A DNA stretch of 48,673 bases from an uncultured Prevotella sp. GTDB taxonomy: Bacteria > Bacteroidota > Bacteroidia > Bacteroidales > Bacteroidaceae. The position numbers were made by a program, and so were the translations under genes. Shown here in pieces: positions 32,926-41,348 of the stretch. The notes beneath the pieces were generated by a model that saw nothing but the letters and a program-made list of their open reading frames with translations, made no database searches and had not been told where the DNA came from. The stretch covers positions 1 to 48,673 of the forward strand of contig CALUGX010000005.1 of NCBI GenBank assembly GCA_944320285.1. The letters are read 5' to 3'. The number at the start of each line of letters is the position of its first letter. The stretch's first letter is position 1.

Positions 32926-33543
32926 ATGACCGAAACACACAATTATCCGTTAGGAGAAATCCACGCTTTCGACTTCGACGGCACGCTGACAAGCCGCGAC
33001 ACGCTGCTCGAATTCATCCGCTACGCGAAGGGCTTGAAGGCCTTTCTGCTGTGCTTCCTGCGCTTCTCGCCGTGGCTCGTGATGATGAAAGCCGGGCTTT
33101 ACCCCAACTGGAAAGCCAAGCAGCGGGTGTTTGCACACTGCTTCAAGGGCATGGCAGAGACCGACTTCAACGCACTCTGCGCCCGCTTCGCCCGTGACAG
33201 GGCGGCCCTGCTGCGCCCAAAGGGGATACAGCGAGTCAGGGAAGTGCTGGCCTCAGGCGGCAAGGTGGTGGTCATAAGCGCAAGCGTCAACAACTGGGTG
33301 GAGCCGTTCTTCACGGGTATGGACGGCGTTTTCGTAGTCGGAACGATGATAAGCGTGCGCAACGGAGTGCTCACCGGCCGCTTCGCCACACGCAACTGCT
33401 ACGGCCCGGAGAAGGTGAACCGCCTGCTGCAGCTTTACCCCGAACGGGCCGAATACCGCCTGACGGCCTACGGCGACAGCCGGGGCGACACTGAACTGCT
33501 CGACTTCGCCGACGAAAGCCATTACAAACCGTTCAGGAAATGA
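32926..33543 (+). CDS. HAD-IB family phosphatase
   Basis: A 205-residue cytoplasmic phosphatase. Motif I FDFDGTLTSRD (Asp nucleophile), motif II VVVISAS, and motif III/IV TAYGDSRGDTELLDFAD are all present. A helical cap (LLEFIRYAKG...FSPWLVMMKAG) fits subfamily IB, related to SerB. In a DPPR-type pathway a phosphatase is needed to remove the 5-phosphate of the pentose; fused HAD-UbiA proteins are known elsewhere, which supports a joint role. Start 32926 is used; upstream sequence (32851-32920) is repeat-like and G/C-skewed. The spacer at 32774-32925 contains AT-rich and CTCCC-rich repeats. Confidence 0.85.
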   Translation: MTETHNYPLGEIHAFDFDGTLTSRDTLLEFIRYAKGLKAFLLCFLRFSPWLVMMKAGLYPNWKAKQRVFAHCFKGMAETDFNALCARFARDRAALLRPKGIQRVREVLASGGKVVVISASVNNWVEPFFTGMDGVFVVGTMISVRNGVLTGRFATRNCYGPEKVNRLLQLYPERAEYRLTAYGDSRGDTELLDFADESHYKPFRK

Positions 33544-33631
33544 AGAATTAAAAATGGAAAATTAAAAATCGGGCATACGCCCTTTCCGGAATCTCCCGGC
33601 AATCCCATCCCTCAAAAAAAACAGACCAACA

Positions 33632-35068
33632 ATGAAGAAACTCTTAAGAATGTTCAAGGTAAGGCGCGACGAATGGCCTGAAGCGGCCATCATGCTGCTG
33701 ATGCTGCTGACACTGCACGCTGCCGTCATAGCGCGCCACTTCGACCAATTCACACAGACGGGTAAAGGCCACTGGAACATCTTTGTAAACAACTTCACGG
33801 TGTCGGGCTTCGACCCCATCACTTACTCGGTAATCACCTATTGGGAAGCCAACTACAACGTCTACCGGCACCCCTTCCTGGCCTTCATCGTGTGGCCGCT
33901 GTCACAGATAAACAAATGGGTGATGGAAGCCACGGGCGTCAACATAGTGCAGTTCCTCGTAGCCGTGCCCCTGCTGCTGTGCGCCTTTTACACGTTCATC
34001 TTCATGCTCCGCATCTTCAAGGACATACTGCGGCTGGAACGGTTCGACGCCGCCCTGCTCTCACTGATGCTCTTTTCCTTCGCCTACGTCATGGTGTCGG
34101 CCGTCGTGCCCGACCATTTCTGCGTGTCGATGTTCCTCCTCGTGTTCACGGTTTACGTCTCCGGACTGAAAATCCAGGCCGGCACACAGTTCAAGATATG
34201 GCAGACCGTAGTGCTGTTCTTTGCTACGGCAGGCGTCACACTTAGCAACGGCATCAAGACTTACATATATTCGCTGTTCACCAACGGGCGCAAATTCTTC
34301 CGCCCCAAGTACTTCCTCTTCGCCGTGTTGCTGCCCGCCGTGCTGATATGGGGCTTCGCCCGCTGGGAATACCGCACCTTCGTGCTGCCCAAGGAGAAGG
34401 CGCGCGCCGAGCTTAGGGCGAAGAAAACGGCCGAAGCGCGCCAAAAGCTGTTCAACGCTTTCCGCGACACAACGTCGCTCAAGGACAGCGCGGAGATAGT
34501 AAAGGCATTCAACGCCGAGATGAACAGGCGCGTCAAGGCAAAATATTTGAGAGACCATAAGAAACCCTGGAACCGGCACACGGGCAAACCGATAGCTAAA
34601 GGCGAGTTCATGCAGTGGACCGACGCCACTACGTCGCGCGTCTCGACGGCGGTCGAAAACCTCTTCGGCGAGTCGATACAGCTGCACAAGGACTACCTGC
34701 TTCAGGACACCCTGCGCAGCCGCCCTGTGATAGTGCCTTACCGTTGGGCGGTGAATTACGTCATCGAGGCGGCCGTCGTGCTGCTCTTCATAGGCGGCGT
34801 ATGGTTCGGACGGCGGTCGCGCTTCATGTGGATGGTCCTCTGCGGCTTCGCCTTCGATATGCTGCTCCACCTCGGCCTGGGCTTCGGCATCAACGAAGTC
34901 TACATCATGGGTGCCCACTGGCTGTTCGTCCTGCCCGTCGCTATGGGCTTTCTCGTCAAAGCCGTGCAGGGCAGCCGCGCCGAAAACCGGCTGCGCCAGT
35001 TGCTCGTTGTGATAACCGGCTGGCTATTGGCTTACAATCTCACACTTTTCATTGGTTATCTTTTATAA
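33632..35068 (+). CDS. Polytopic membrane protein, DUF6080-like (GT-C type glycosyltransferase candidate)
   Basis: A 478-residue protein with about ten TM helices. An N-terminal loop HFDQFTQTGKGHWNIFVNNFTVSGFDPITY lies outside, as in GT-C enzymes that use lipid-phosphate sugars. A soluble segment (about 245-365, KEKARAELRAKKTAEARQKL) interrupts the helices. I associate this protein with the Bacteroidetes DUF6080 family next to UbiA/HAD-IB genes; the name is a recollection. As the third gene of the set, it could transfer a pentose from polyprenyl phosphate to a glycan or protein, which is inference. No GT-C DxD motif is clear by eye. Confidence 0.65.
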   Translation: MKKLLRMFKVRRDEWPEAAIMLLMLLTLHAAVIARHFDQFTQTGKGHWNIFVNNFTVSGFDPITYSVITYWEANYNVYRHPFLAFIVWPLSQINKWVMEATGVNIVQFLVAVPLLLCAFYTFIFMLRIFKDILRLERFDAALLSLMLFSFAYVMVSAVVPDHFCVSMFLLVFTVYVSGLKIQAGTQFKIWQTVVLFFATAGVTLSNGIKTYIYSLFTNGRKFFRPKYFLFAVLLPAVLIWGFARWEYRTFVLPKEKARAELRAKKTAEARQKLFNAFRDTTSLKDSAEIVKAFNAEMNRRVKAKYLRDHKKPWNRHTGKPIAKGEFMQWTDATTSRVSTAVENLFGESIQLHKDYLLQDTLRSRPVIVPYRWAVNYVIEAAVVLLFIGGVWFGRRSRFMWMVLCGFAFDMLLHLGLGFGINEVYIMGAHWLFVLPVAMGFLVKAVQGSRAENRLRQLLVVITGWLLAYNLTLFIGYLL

Positions 35069-35073
35069 ATCAA

Positions 35074-35152
35074 AACGGTGCCTTTTTACCTGCCGAAAGG
35101 ATGCTTTTCAGGGGATGAAAGGGCATCTTTCGCAACACGAAAGGACACCTTC
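35074..35152. repeat. Family A repeat before the GT2 gene
   Basis: Contains GAAAGGATGCTTTTC, GAAAGGGCATCTTTCGC and GAAAGGACACCTTC as loose direct and inverted copies. The block is in frame with the following glycosyltransferase gene, which adds a spurious N-terminal extension to the open frame. Confidence 0.7.
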
Positions 35153-35176
35153 AATAAACACGGAGGACTGCAAGAG

Positions 35177-36148
35177 ATGAAAGTTTCAGTGCTTGTGCCC
35201 GTCTACGGGGTGGAGAGATACATCGGGCGTTGCGCCGAGTCACTGTTCGGCCAGACGTATGAAGACATCGAATATGTATTCGTCGACGACTGCACTCCGG
35301 ACCGTTCCATAGACATATTGCAGTCCGTCGCCCGCCGTTATCCGCAACGCGGGGCGCAAATGAAAATCATCCGCCATGCCGAAAACCGCGGAATAGGGGC
35401 CGCAAGGCAAACCCTGATAGACAACTGCACGGGCGACTGCCTGACGTTTGTTGACAGCGACGACTATCTGCCGCCACGAGCCGTGGAACTGCTGGCCGAC
35501 GAACTGGCGCGCAGCGGCGCCGACATAGTGGACGGAGCGTGGCAGAGGGTGACGGCGAAAGGCCTGACAGCCGCCACGGAGCCATGCCGGGAGGCCGACG
35601 AACGGCGATATCTCGCACTGCTGCTGTGCCAGAACATCGTGTCGAACCGCCTGTGGGGACGGCTCTACCGCCGCGCGCTGTTCACCCGCAACGGCGTCAG
35701 TCTCGCTCCCGGAGTTGACTATTGCGAGGATTACTCATTAATTACGCGGCTGATGTTTCACGCCCGCCGGGCGACAATCGGCGACATTGTATATTATTAC
35801 AGCGACGAGAACGCCTCCTCGTACACTCACACCGTGTCGGCGAAACACATCCGTTCGATGCTCAAGGCCAACCGCGCCGTGCTCGACTTCTTCACCGCCA
35901 ACGATATCGAAGGCCGCTACCTGACACCCCTGCAATTCGGGCTTGTCAACGCCCTGCGAGTAGTCCGCACCAACAGTTTCAGCCTTTCAGAGGCCGACCG
36001 TCTGCTCGGCTACCGTCCGCGCGGCCCGCTGTTCCGCCTGCTGGCTGCCATGATGCGCGGCAAATGCCCCTTCCGCCTCGCCGAGACAGCCTATCTCGCC
36101 GCACGGAAGCTATACACCGGCGGCACCGTATGCGGCGACCACGTGTGA
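35177..36148 (+). CDS. Family 2 glycosyltransferase (GT-A fold)
   Basis: A 323-residue cytoplasmic or membrane-associated glycosyltransferase. MKVSVLVPVYGVERYIGRCAESLFGQTYEDIEYVFVDDCTPD has the GT2 nucleotide-sugar-binding start, and LTFVDSDDYL supplies the DxD metal-binding motif. FTRNGVSLAPGVDYCEDYSLITRL holds the acidic catalytic-base segment (GVDYCEDY). Start 35177 is preferred because CGGAGG is 10 bp upstream and the longer frame passes through repeats. It is the last gene of the envelope-polysaccharide region; the sugar is unknown. Confidence 0.92.
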   Translation: MKVSVLVPVYGVERYIGRCAESLFGQTYEDIEYVFVDDCTPDRSIDILQSVARRYPQRGAQMKIIRHAENRGIGAARQTLIDNCTGDCLTFVDSDDYLPPRAVELLADELARSGADIVDGAWQRVTAKGLTAATEPCREADERRYLALLLCQNIVSNRLWGRLYRRALFTRNGVSLAPGVDYCEDYSLITRLMFHARRATIGDIVYYYSDENASSYTHTVSAKHIRSMLKANRAVLDFFTANDIEGRYLTPLQFGLVNALRVVRTNSFSLSEADRLLGYRPRGPLFRLLAAMMRGKCPFRLAETAYLAARKLYTGGTVCGDHV

Positions 36149-36225
36149 GCCATGCACCCTGTGACATAAAAGAAAACGGCTGGCCACCGTTATCCTGCCA
36201 TCGTAAGATAACACATAAATTGACT

Positions 36226-36316
36226 AAACATTTGTCTTTAGCTCCTTAACGACCGCAGGGAGTGCTGACTCCATTAACTCCTTTAACTCCTGATAAATGT
36301 CCGAAGAGCGGACATT
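36226..36316. repeat. Family D repeat (inverted) and small hairpin after GT2 gene
   Basis: TTTGTCTTTAGCTCCTTAACGACC..., an inverted version of the family D block, at 36226-36292. AATGTCCG-AAGAG-CGGACATT hairpin at 36296-36316. No gene lies in the spacer 36149-36443. Confidence 0.7.
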
Positions 36317-36320
36317 CATT

Positions 36321-36363
36321 AAAAAGAAACGGCCCCGCCGTGACACCAAGTCACGCGGAGCCG
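36321..36363 (-). terminator. Terminator of the DUF4254-GT9-rubredoxin operon
   Basis: On the minus strand a GC-rich stem with GTGAC/GTCAC at its tip (36330-36363) runs into TTTCTTTTT. A second stem, GGCACGCCG/CGGCGCGCC (36391-36399 and 36412-36420), lies closer to the gene. Confidence 0.75.
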
Positions 36364-36443
36364 CGAATAAAACTAAACCTATCGAAGATCGGCACGCCGC
36401 TCTTTGCAAAACGGCGCGCCTTCCTTTTATTCAATAACAATTA

Positions 36444-36605
36444 TTAATCCTCTGCACTGAAGTCGTCTTTGCCGACGCCGCAAAGCGGGCAAACCCAGTC
36501 TTCGGGCAGGTCTTCAAACGCTGTTCCGGGAGCTATGCCGCTGTCGGGGTCTCCCACTTCCGGGTCATATACATAACCGCAAGTCTCGCAAACATACTTT
36601 TTCAT
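36444..36605 (-). CDS. Rubredoxin
   Basis: A 53-residue iron protein: [53 protein letters not shown]. The four Cys of CxxCG and CPxCG bind one Fe. It carries single electrons in anaerobes, for example to superoxide or peroxide reductases. Start 36605 is chosen (typical rubredoxin start); an upstream in-frame ATG at 36638 only adds [11 protein letters not shown]. It sits 42 bp downstream of the GT9 gene and shares its terminator. Confidence 0.96.
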   Translation of the reverse strand: MKKYVCETCGYVYDPEVGDPDSGIAPGTAFEDLPEDWVCPLCGVGKDDFSAED

Positions 36606-36647
36606 AATCTTTTTATTTAAATGGTTGATAATTATCACCGCCCTACG

Positions 36648-37715
36648 TCACAGCCTCAACGCGCCGCGCCGGAGCACAAGCTCCACGCGGGCTGCTATCT
36701 GTTCGGGCGATATATTTTTCATACAGAGCAAGTCACCCCGCAGACAGGGCTTGTTGCCATAGATGCTGCATGGCCGGCATGACAAGTCGGCTTGCACGGC
36801 GTCGGCCGGGTCTTGCCCCCAGCCCATGAAGCCGGCCATAGGATGCGTGGCACCCCACACGCTCACAACGGGCGTGCCGGCTATCGAAGCCATGTGCATA
36901 TTGGCACTATCCATCGACACCATTACGTCCAGGTGGCTCATCAGGATAAGTTCGCCGGCTATGCCGCCCACTTTCGCCGAGGCGTTCACACATCCGTCCA
37001 AGCGCGAGGCCATAGCATTGAGGGCGGCGGTCTCGTCCTTTCCTCCGCCGAAGAGGAACAGGCGGCAGCCCGGATGACGGTCTGCAACCAACCTGACGGC
37101 GCGCTCCATCATCTCCAAGGGGTACACCTTGCCGGGATGTGCGGCAAAAGGAGCTATGCCGATCCACTTCTCTCCGTCGGCCTTGGGCGTGTTGAAGCCT
37201 TCCGGCAGACGTCCGAGGTCGCCACCGCCTGGGGGAAATATCGAACGGAAATCAAGCCGCACGGGATAGCCGAGGCGCGCCAACACGTCGGCGTAGCAAT
37301 CGAACGCCGCAGGCAGAGGCTGCGTGCGCCGCCCCGTCTGACTGACAAGTTCGCGCCGAGCGGAGCGGTGCTTGTCGATATGGGCCACCTTGTAGCGGTC
37401 GATGTTGAAGCGCATACGCAGGTAATCCGAGCGCAACACACTGTGAAAGTCGGCAATGGCCGTAAAGTTCTTGGCCGTGAGCCGGCGGTAGAGAGCGTTC
37501 AGCCCTTTGACGCCGTAGTATTCGTTTTTGAGGTCGGCCTCCATGAAACCCACGTTCGACGGCATATACTCGAAAAACGGGCGGGCGAAGGGGCGGCTCA
37601 GCATGGTAATCCTCACGTCGGGGTATTGCCTTGCCAAGCTGTCCACCACGGGCACGGTCATTGCCACGTCGCCCATCGCGGAGAACCTTATTATCAGTAT
37701 GTGATCAATCCTCAT
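36648..37715 (-). CDS. Family 9 glycosyltransferase (heptosyltransferase-like)
   Basis: A 355-residue GT-B glycosyltransferase. It starts MRIDHILIIRFSAMGDVAMTVPVV, the typical GT9 N-terminus. The second domain holds KWIGIAPFAAHPGKVYP and the donor-binding stretch MSHLDVMVSMDSANMHMASIAGTPVVSVWGATHP, including the D-SGxxHxA-type motif. GT9 enzymes add heptose or related sugars to LPS inner core. Its start overlaps the stop of the DUF4254 gene by 4 bp (ATGA), so they are coupled. In Bacteroidetes, DUF4254 genes usually neighbour GT9 genes. Confidence 0.93.
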   Translation of the reverse strand: MRIDHILIIRFSAMGDVAMTVPVVDSLARQYPDVRITMLSRPFARPFFEYMPSNVGFMEADLKNEYYGVKGLNALYRRLTAKNFTAIADFHSVLRSDYLRMRFNIDRYKVAHIDKHRSARRELVSQTGRRTQPLPAAFDCYADVLARLGYPVRLDFRSIFPPGGGDLGRLPEGFNTPKADGEKWIGIAPFAAHPGKVYPLEMMERAVRLVADRHPGCRLFLFGGGKDETAALNAMASRLDGCVNASAKVGGIAGELILMSHLDVMVSMDSANMHMASIAGTPVVSVWGATHPMAGFMGWGQDPADAVQADLSCRPCSIYGNKPCLRGDLLCMKNISPEQIAARVELVLRRGALRL

Positions 37716-38323
37716 TTGTCCTTCCGGGCGTAAAGTACTGGGTTAGTGGCCGGGTCGTTGTACATTTTCATCTGCCGGTACACTTTCATGTACTTCCTGC
37801 CGGCAGCTATGTCGTCAAGCAGCTGACAGATGGCCGTTCCAAGATCACGCTGCTGTTCGAGCAGCACATCGAGCTTGGCGGCGCACCTGGCGCGGTGCTC
37901 CTCGGCGGCGTCGGAGCGCATGGCTTGCTCCTTCATGTGGTAAATCTTCAGGGCGAGTATCGACAGGCGGTCGATGGCCCACGCCGGGCTTTCGGTGTTG
38001 ATGGTAGCTCCGGGCAGCGGGTTCACGCCCTTATACTCCTCGCGCAGCATCGTGTCGATGTCCTCCACGAGGTCAGTGCGCTCCTGGTTGCTGCGGTCTA
38101 TGCGCCGCTTCAGCTGCAAAGCCTCCGCCGGGTCGATGGCAGGGTCGCGTATGATGTCCTCCAAGTGCCATTGCACGGTGTCAATCCAGCACTTACGGTA
38201 GAGCGTGGCGTCCATCGTTCCATCTTCGTAAGGGTTGGCCATAGGCGTATCAACGTTGTCGGCTACGTGGTAGTCGTCAATCGCACGGTTGAATATCGTG
38301 TTGCATTTTTCGGTAAATGTCAT
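37712..38323 (-). CDS. DUF4254 domain-containing protein
   Basis: A 203-residue soluble helical protein. MTFTEKCNTIFNRAIDDYHVADNVDTPMANPYEDGTMDATLYRKCWIDTVQWHLEDIIRDP and the following NQERTDLVEDID fit the DUF4254 family. Function unknown. Tight coupling to GT9 suggests a role in LPS-core sugar addition. A TAACTTTG element on the minus strand at 38371-38378 lies 48 bp upstream. Confidence 0.9.
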   Translation of the reverse strand: MTFTEKCNTIFNRAIDDYHVADNVDTPMANPYEDGTMDATLYRKCWIDTVQWHLEDIIRDPAIDPAEALQLKRRIDRSNQERTDLVEDIDTMLREEYKGVNPLPGATINTESPAWAIDRLSILALKIYHMKEQAMRSDAAEEHRARCAAKLDVLLEQQRDLGTAICQLLDDIAAGRKYMKVYRQMKMYNDPATNPVLYARKDK

Positions 38324-38370
38324 GTTTTTTGCGTTTACTTAAGATTGAACAAGAGATTTTGTTTAAGTTA

Positions 38371-38378
38371 CAAAGTTA
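38371..38378 (-). promoter_or_regulatory. Probable -7 element of the DUF4254-GT9 operon
   Basis: TAACTTTG on the minus strand matches TAnnTTTG, 48 bp before the DUF4254 start. The expected -33 site reads TTGG/GTTG rather than TTTG. Confidence 0.5.
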
Positions 38379-38422
38379 AGCATTTATTTTCTGACAACCA
38401 ACCTTAACGCCATATTTTTTCG

Positions 38423-38430
38423 TATTTTTG
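38423..38430 (+). promoter_or_regulatory. Probable -7 element of pdxB
   Basis: TATTTTTG fits TAnnTTTG, 50 bp before the pdxB ATG. No TTTG at -33. The two promoters are divergent within a 156-bp spacer. Confidence 0.5.
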
Positions 38431-38479
38431 CAATAAAAAGAAGAAGTAATGTAACTTCAAAACCAAAAATCAGAACAAA

Positions 38480-39505
38480 ATGAAAATAGTAATCGACGAC
38501 AAAATACCGTACATCCGCGAGACGATGAGCCGCCTTACGGACAACGCCGTGTACCTGAAAGGCGCCGAGATAGGCCCAGCCGACGTTAGCGATGCCGACG
38601 CCCTGATAGTGCGCACGCGCACCCGCTGCGACGAGCGCCTGCTCCGCGGAAGCCGCGTAAAGTTCATAGCCACGGCCACGATAGGCTTCGACCACATCGA
38701 CGCCGGATACCTGCGGCGCGCCGGCATAGAGTGGATGAGCTGTCCGGGGTGCAACGCCGCTTCCGTGGCACAATACGTAAGGTCGGTCCTGCTGTTGCTC
38801 CGCCGCGAGCACGGGGCGCATCTCGCCGGCATGACGCTCGGCATCGTGGGCTGCGGCCACGTAGGTTCAAAGGTTAAGGCCGTGGCCGAAGAGTACGGAA
38901 TGCGCGTGCTCGTGAACGACCCTCCGCGCCAAGAGCGCGGAGACGCCGGGACGTTCGTGACTCTGGCCGACATCGAGCGCGAGGCCGATGTCATAACATT
39001 CCACGTGCCGTTGACAAAAGACAGCTCCCATGCCACGCACCATCTTGCCGACGCTGCGTTCTTCAACCGCCTCGGCAGGAAGCCTGTCATCATTAACACC
39101 AGCCGCGGCGGAGTGGTTGACAACGCCGCACTCTTAGACGCCATAATATATAATAAGGTGACTGACGCCGTAATCGACACGTGGGAGAACGAGCCGCGCA
39201 TCAGTCTGCCGCTGCTCAGCCGCGTCTGGATAGGCACGCCGCACATAGCGGGCTACAGCGCCGACGGCAAGGTGAACGCCGACAACATGGTAGTAAAAGG
39301 TCTCTGCCGACACTTCGGACTGCCCCTCCCGCCGGCCATAACGCCGCCGCTGCTGCCAGCCGACTTCGTTCCCGCCTCCGACGATGACACCCTCCGCCTG
39401 CAACTCTACAACCCGCTCAGCGACAGTACACGCCTGAAAGCCGCCCCCGACAGCTTTGAGGAACTGCGAGGCAACTATCCGCTAAGAAGAGAATGGTACA
39501 CTTAA
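38480..39505 (+). CDS. pdxB: 4-phosphoerythronate dehydrogenase PdxB
   Basis: A 341-residue NAD-dependent dehydrogenase of the D-2-hydroxyacid family that oxidises 4-phosphoerythronate in the pyridoxal-phosphate pathway. Motifs: substrate domain DALIVRTRTRCDERLL; FIATATIGFDHID; CNAASVAQYV; Rossmann GxGxxG variant LGIVGCGHVGSKVKAVAEEYG; INTSRGGVVDNAAL (catalytic Arg); TWENEP (Glu) and GTPHIAGYSADGK (His). The C-terminal dimerisation part (NPLSDSTRLKAAPDSFEELRGNYPLRREW) is typical of PdxB and separates it from generic dehydrogenases. It appears monocistronic. Confidence 0.95.
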   Translation: MKIVIDDKIPYIRETMSRLTDNAVYLKGAEIGPADVSDADALIVRTRTRCDERLLRGSRVKFIATATIGFDHIDAGYLRRAGIEWMSCPGCNAASVAQYVRSVLLLLRREHGAHLAGMTLGIVGCGHVGSKVKAVAEEYGMRVLVNDPPRQERGDAGTFVTLADIEREADVITFHVPLTKDSSHATHHLADAAFFNRLGRKPVIINTSRGGVVDNAALLDAIIYNKVTDAVIDTWENEPRISLPLLSRVWIGTPHIAGYSADGKVNADNMVVKGLCRHFGLPLPPAITPPLLPADFVPASDDDTLRLQLYNPLSDSTRLKAAPDSFEELRGNYPLRREWYT

Positions 39506-39520
39506 CTGCAAACAACTATC

Positions 39521-39604
39521 CACCCCGGCACAGCCGATACCCACCTCTGCGACACCGGGGTGTTGCGGTGTGCGTTCCGGGGCTTCAGGTGTGATGCCGG
39601 GGTG
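39521..39604. other. G/C-rich repeats after pdxB, possible terminator or structured RNA
   Basis: CACCCCGG (39521-39528) can pair with CCGGGGTG at 39555-39562 or at 39597-39604, and TCCGGGGC lies between. The spacer 39506-39828 otherwise shows no gene, only AT-rich sequence leading to the acpP promoter. Confidence 0.5.
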
Positions 39605-39742
39605 CCGCCTGCACGGTTGCCGGATATTGTTTGCGTTAACAATTATACCTTCCCTTTTCCTCCATAATGTCATTTTTACACCACATTTATTGCACACATA
39701 TTATCATTATGTGCAAAAACAGGTACATTTTTGTTGAAAAAA

Positions 39743-39774
39743 TTTGCAAACTTGAATAAAAATTCGTTCCTTTG
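39743..39774 (+). promoter_or_regulatory. Probable promoter of acpP-fabF-rnc
   Basis: TTTG (39743-39746), 20-bp spacer and TTCCTTTG (39767-39774), one mismatch in the -7 element. The acpP start is at 39829. Confidence 0.6.
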
Positions 39775-39828
39775 CACCGATTTTTGAGATTTGAAAATAA
39801 TTACAAACACTTTTAAAACATTAAAATC

Positions 39829-40065
39829 ATGGCAGACATTGCATCAGATGTAAAGAAAATCATCGTTGAGAAACTTGGTGTAGAAGAATCAGAAGTAAAG
39901 CCCGAAGCAAGCTTCACAAACGACCTCGGTGCCGACTCACTCGACACGGTAGAGCTCATCATGGAATTTGAAAAGAAGTTCAACATCTCAATACCTGATG
40001 ACAAGGCTGAGACAATCGCTACCGTAGGCGACGCCATCAACTACATCGAAGAGAACTCAAAATAA
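39829..40065 (+). CDS. acpP: Acyl carrier protein
   Basis: A 78-residue acidic protein with the phosphopantetheine attachment site [10 protein letters not shown] (Ser about 38). It carries the growing acyl chain in fatty-acid synthesis. Helices 1 and 2 and the C-terminal [10 protein letters not shown] are standard. It is followed by fabF (20 bp gap) and rnc (overlap), a gene order shared with many Bacteroidetes. Confidence 0.98.
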   Translation: MADIASDVKKIIVEKLGVEESEVKPEASFTNDLGADSLDTVELIMEFEKKFNISIPDDKAETIATVGDAINYIEENSK

Positions 40066-40085
40066 TAAATTCCCATAACATATAA

Positions 40086-41348
40086 ATGGAATTAAAGAGA
40101 GTAGTAGTAACGGGACTGGGCGCAGTCACACCGGTGGGACTGAATGCCGAAGAGACATGGAAGAACCTGTTGGCCGGTGTCAGCGGCGCAGCCCCTATTA
40201 CACAGTTCGACTGCTCCAAGTTCAAGACCCAGTTCGCCTGTGAGGTCAAGGGCCTCAACGTCAACGAATGGATTGACCGCAAGGAAGCGCGCAAGATGGA
40301 CCGCTACACACAGCTGGCCCTCGTCAGCGCCGCACAAGCCGTGCAAGACAGCGGTATGGACCTGGAGAAAGAGGACAAGAACCGCATCGGAGTAATCTTC
40401 GGCGTGGGCATAGGCGGCATAAAGACCTTCGAGGACGAAGTGTCCTACTACGCCTTGAACAAGGAGAACGGCCCTAAATTCAACCCGTTCTTCATCCCGA
40501 AGATGATCAGCGACATAGCCGCCGGCCAGATTTCAATCCGCTACGGGTTCCACGGCCCCAACTATGCCACTACGTCCGCCTGCGCTTCATCTACCAATGC
40601 GCTGGCCGATGCGTTCAACCTCATCAGACTGGGCAAGGCTAACATCATCGTCAGCGGAGGAGCCGAAGCTGCCGTCTGCGCCTGCGGTGTGGGCGGTTTC
40701 AATGCCATGCACGCCCTCTCCACACGCAACGACGAGCCTGCAAAAGCCTCACGCCCGTTCAGCGCAAGCCGTGACGGTTTCGTGATAGCAGAAGGCGCAG
40801 GATGCCTTATCCTCGAAGAATTGGAGCACGCAAAGGCACGCGGAGCCAAGATCTACGCCGAGATGGTGGGCGAAGGAGCCAGCGGCGACGCATACCACAT
40901 CACCGCCTCACACCCCGAAGGGCTCGGAGCAAAGCTCGTAATGCAAGCCGCGCTCGAAGATGCAGGCCTCAAGCCTGAAGACATTGACTATATCAACGTC
41001 CACGGTACATCAACACCCGTCGGCGACGTATCAGAGGCCAAGGCCATAAAAGATGTGTTCGGCGACGCAGCTTACAAGCTCAACATCAGCTCTACGAAGT
41101 CGATGACGGGCCACCTGCTCGGCGCAGCCGGCGCAGTGGAGGCTATGGTGAGCGTCCTCTCGGTGCAGAACGACATCGTTCCGCCCACAATCAACCACGA
41201 CGAGGACGACAAGGACGAAGAGATAGACTATAACCTTAACTTCACATTCAATAAGGCACAGAAGCGCACTGTACGCGCCGCAATGAGCAACACATTCGGT
41301 TTCGGCGGCCACAACGCTTGTGTCATATTCAAGAAATATGAAGATTAA
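40086..41348 (+). CDS. fabF: 3-oxoacyl-ACP synthase II
   Basis: A 420-residue condensing enzyme (beta-ketoacyl-ACP synthase II). Start VVVTGLGAVTPVGLNAEETW. The catalytic Cys is in TTSACASSTNALADA, the first His in NVHGTSTPVGD, the second in SMTGHLLGAAGAVEAM, and the C-terminal glycine-rich loop is FGFGGHNACVIF. It extends acyl-ACP with malonyl-ACP. Ends 11 bp after the rnc ATG. Confidence 0.97.
   Translation: MELKRVVVTGLGAVTPVGLNAEETWKNLLAGVSGAAPITQFDCSKFKTQFACEVKGLNVNEWIDRKEARKMDRYTQLALVSAAQAVQDSGMDLEKEDKNRIGVIFGVGIGGIKTFEDEVSYYALNKENGPKFNPFFIPKMISDIAAGQISIRYGFHGPNYATTSACASSTNALADAFNLIRLGKANIIVSGGAEAAVCACGVGGFNAMHALSTRNDEPAKASRPFSASRDGFVIAEGAGCLILEELEHAKARGAKIYAEMVGEGASGDAYHITASHPEGLGAKLVMQAALEDAGLKPEDIDYINVHGTSTPVGDVSEAKAIKDVFGDAAYKLNISSTKSMTGHLLGAAGAVEAMVSVLSVQNDIVPPTINHDEDDKDEEIDYNLNFTFNKAQKRTVRAAMSNTFGFGGHNACVIFKKYED

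Noticed and set aside
34061-34918. 285-residue minus-strand frame opposite the DUF6080-like gene
   Set aside because: Shadow of a membrane-protein gene; no own promoter or RBS.
36792-37733. 313-residue plus-strand frame opposite the GT9 gene
   Set aside because: Composition typical of an antisense shadow; GT9 motifs are on the minus strand.
39482-39697. 71-residue minus-strand frame after pdxB
   Set aside because: Overlaps the G/C-rich repeats and the pdxB end; no homologue-like pattern.
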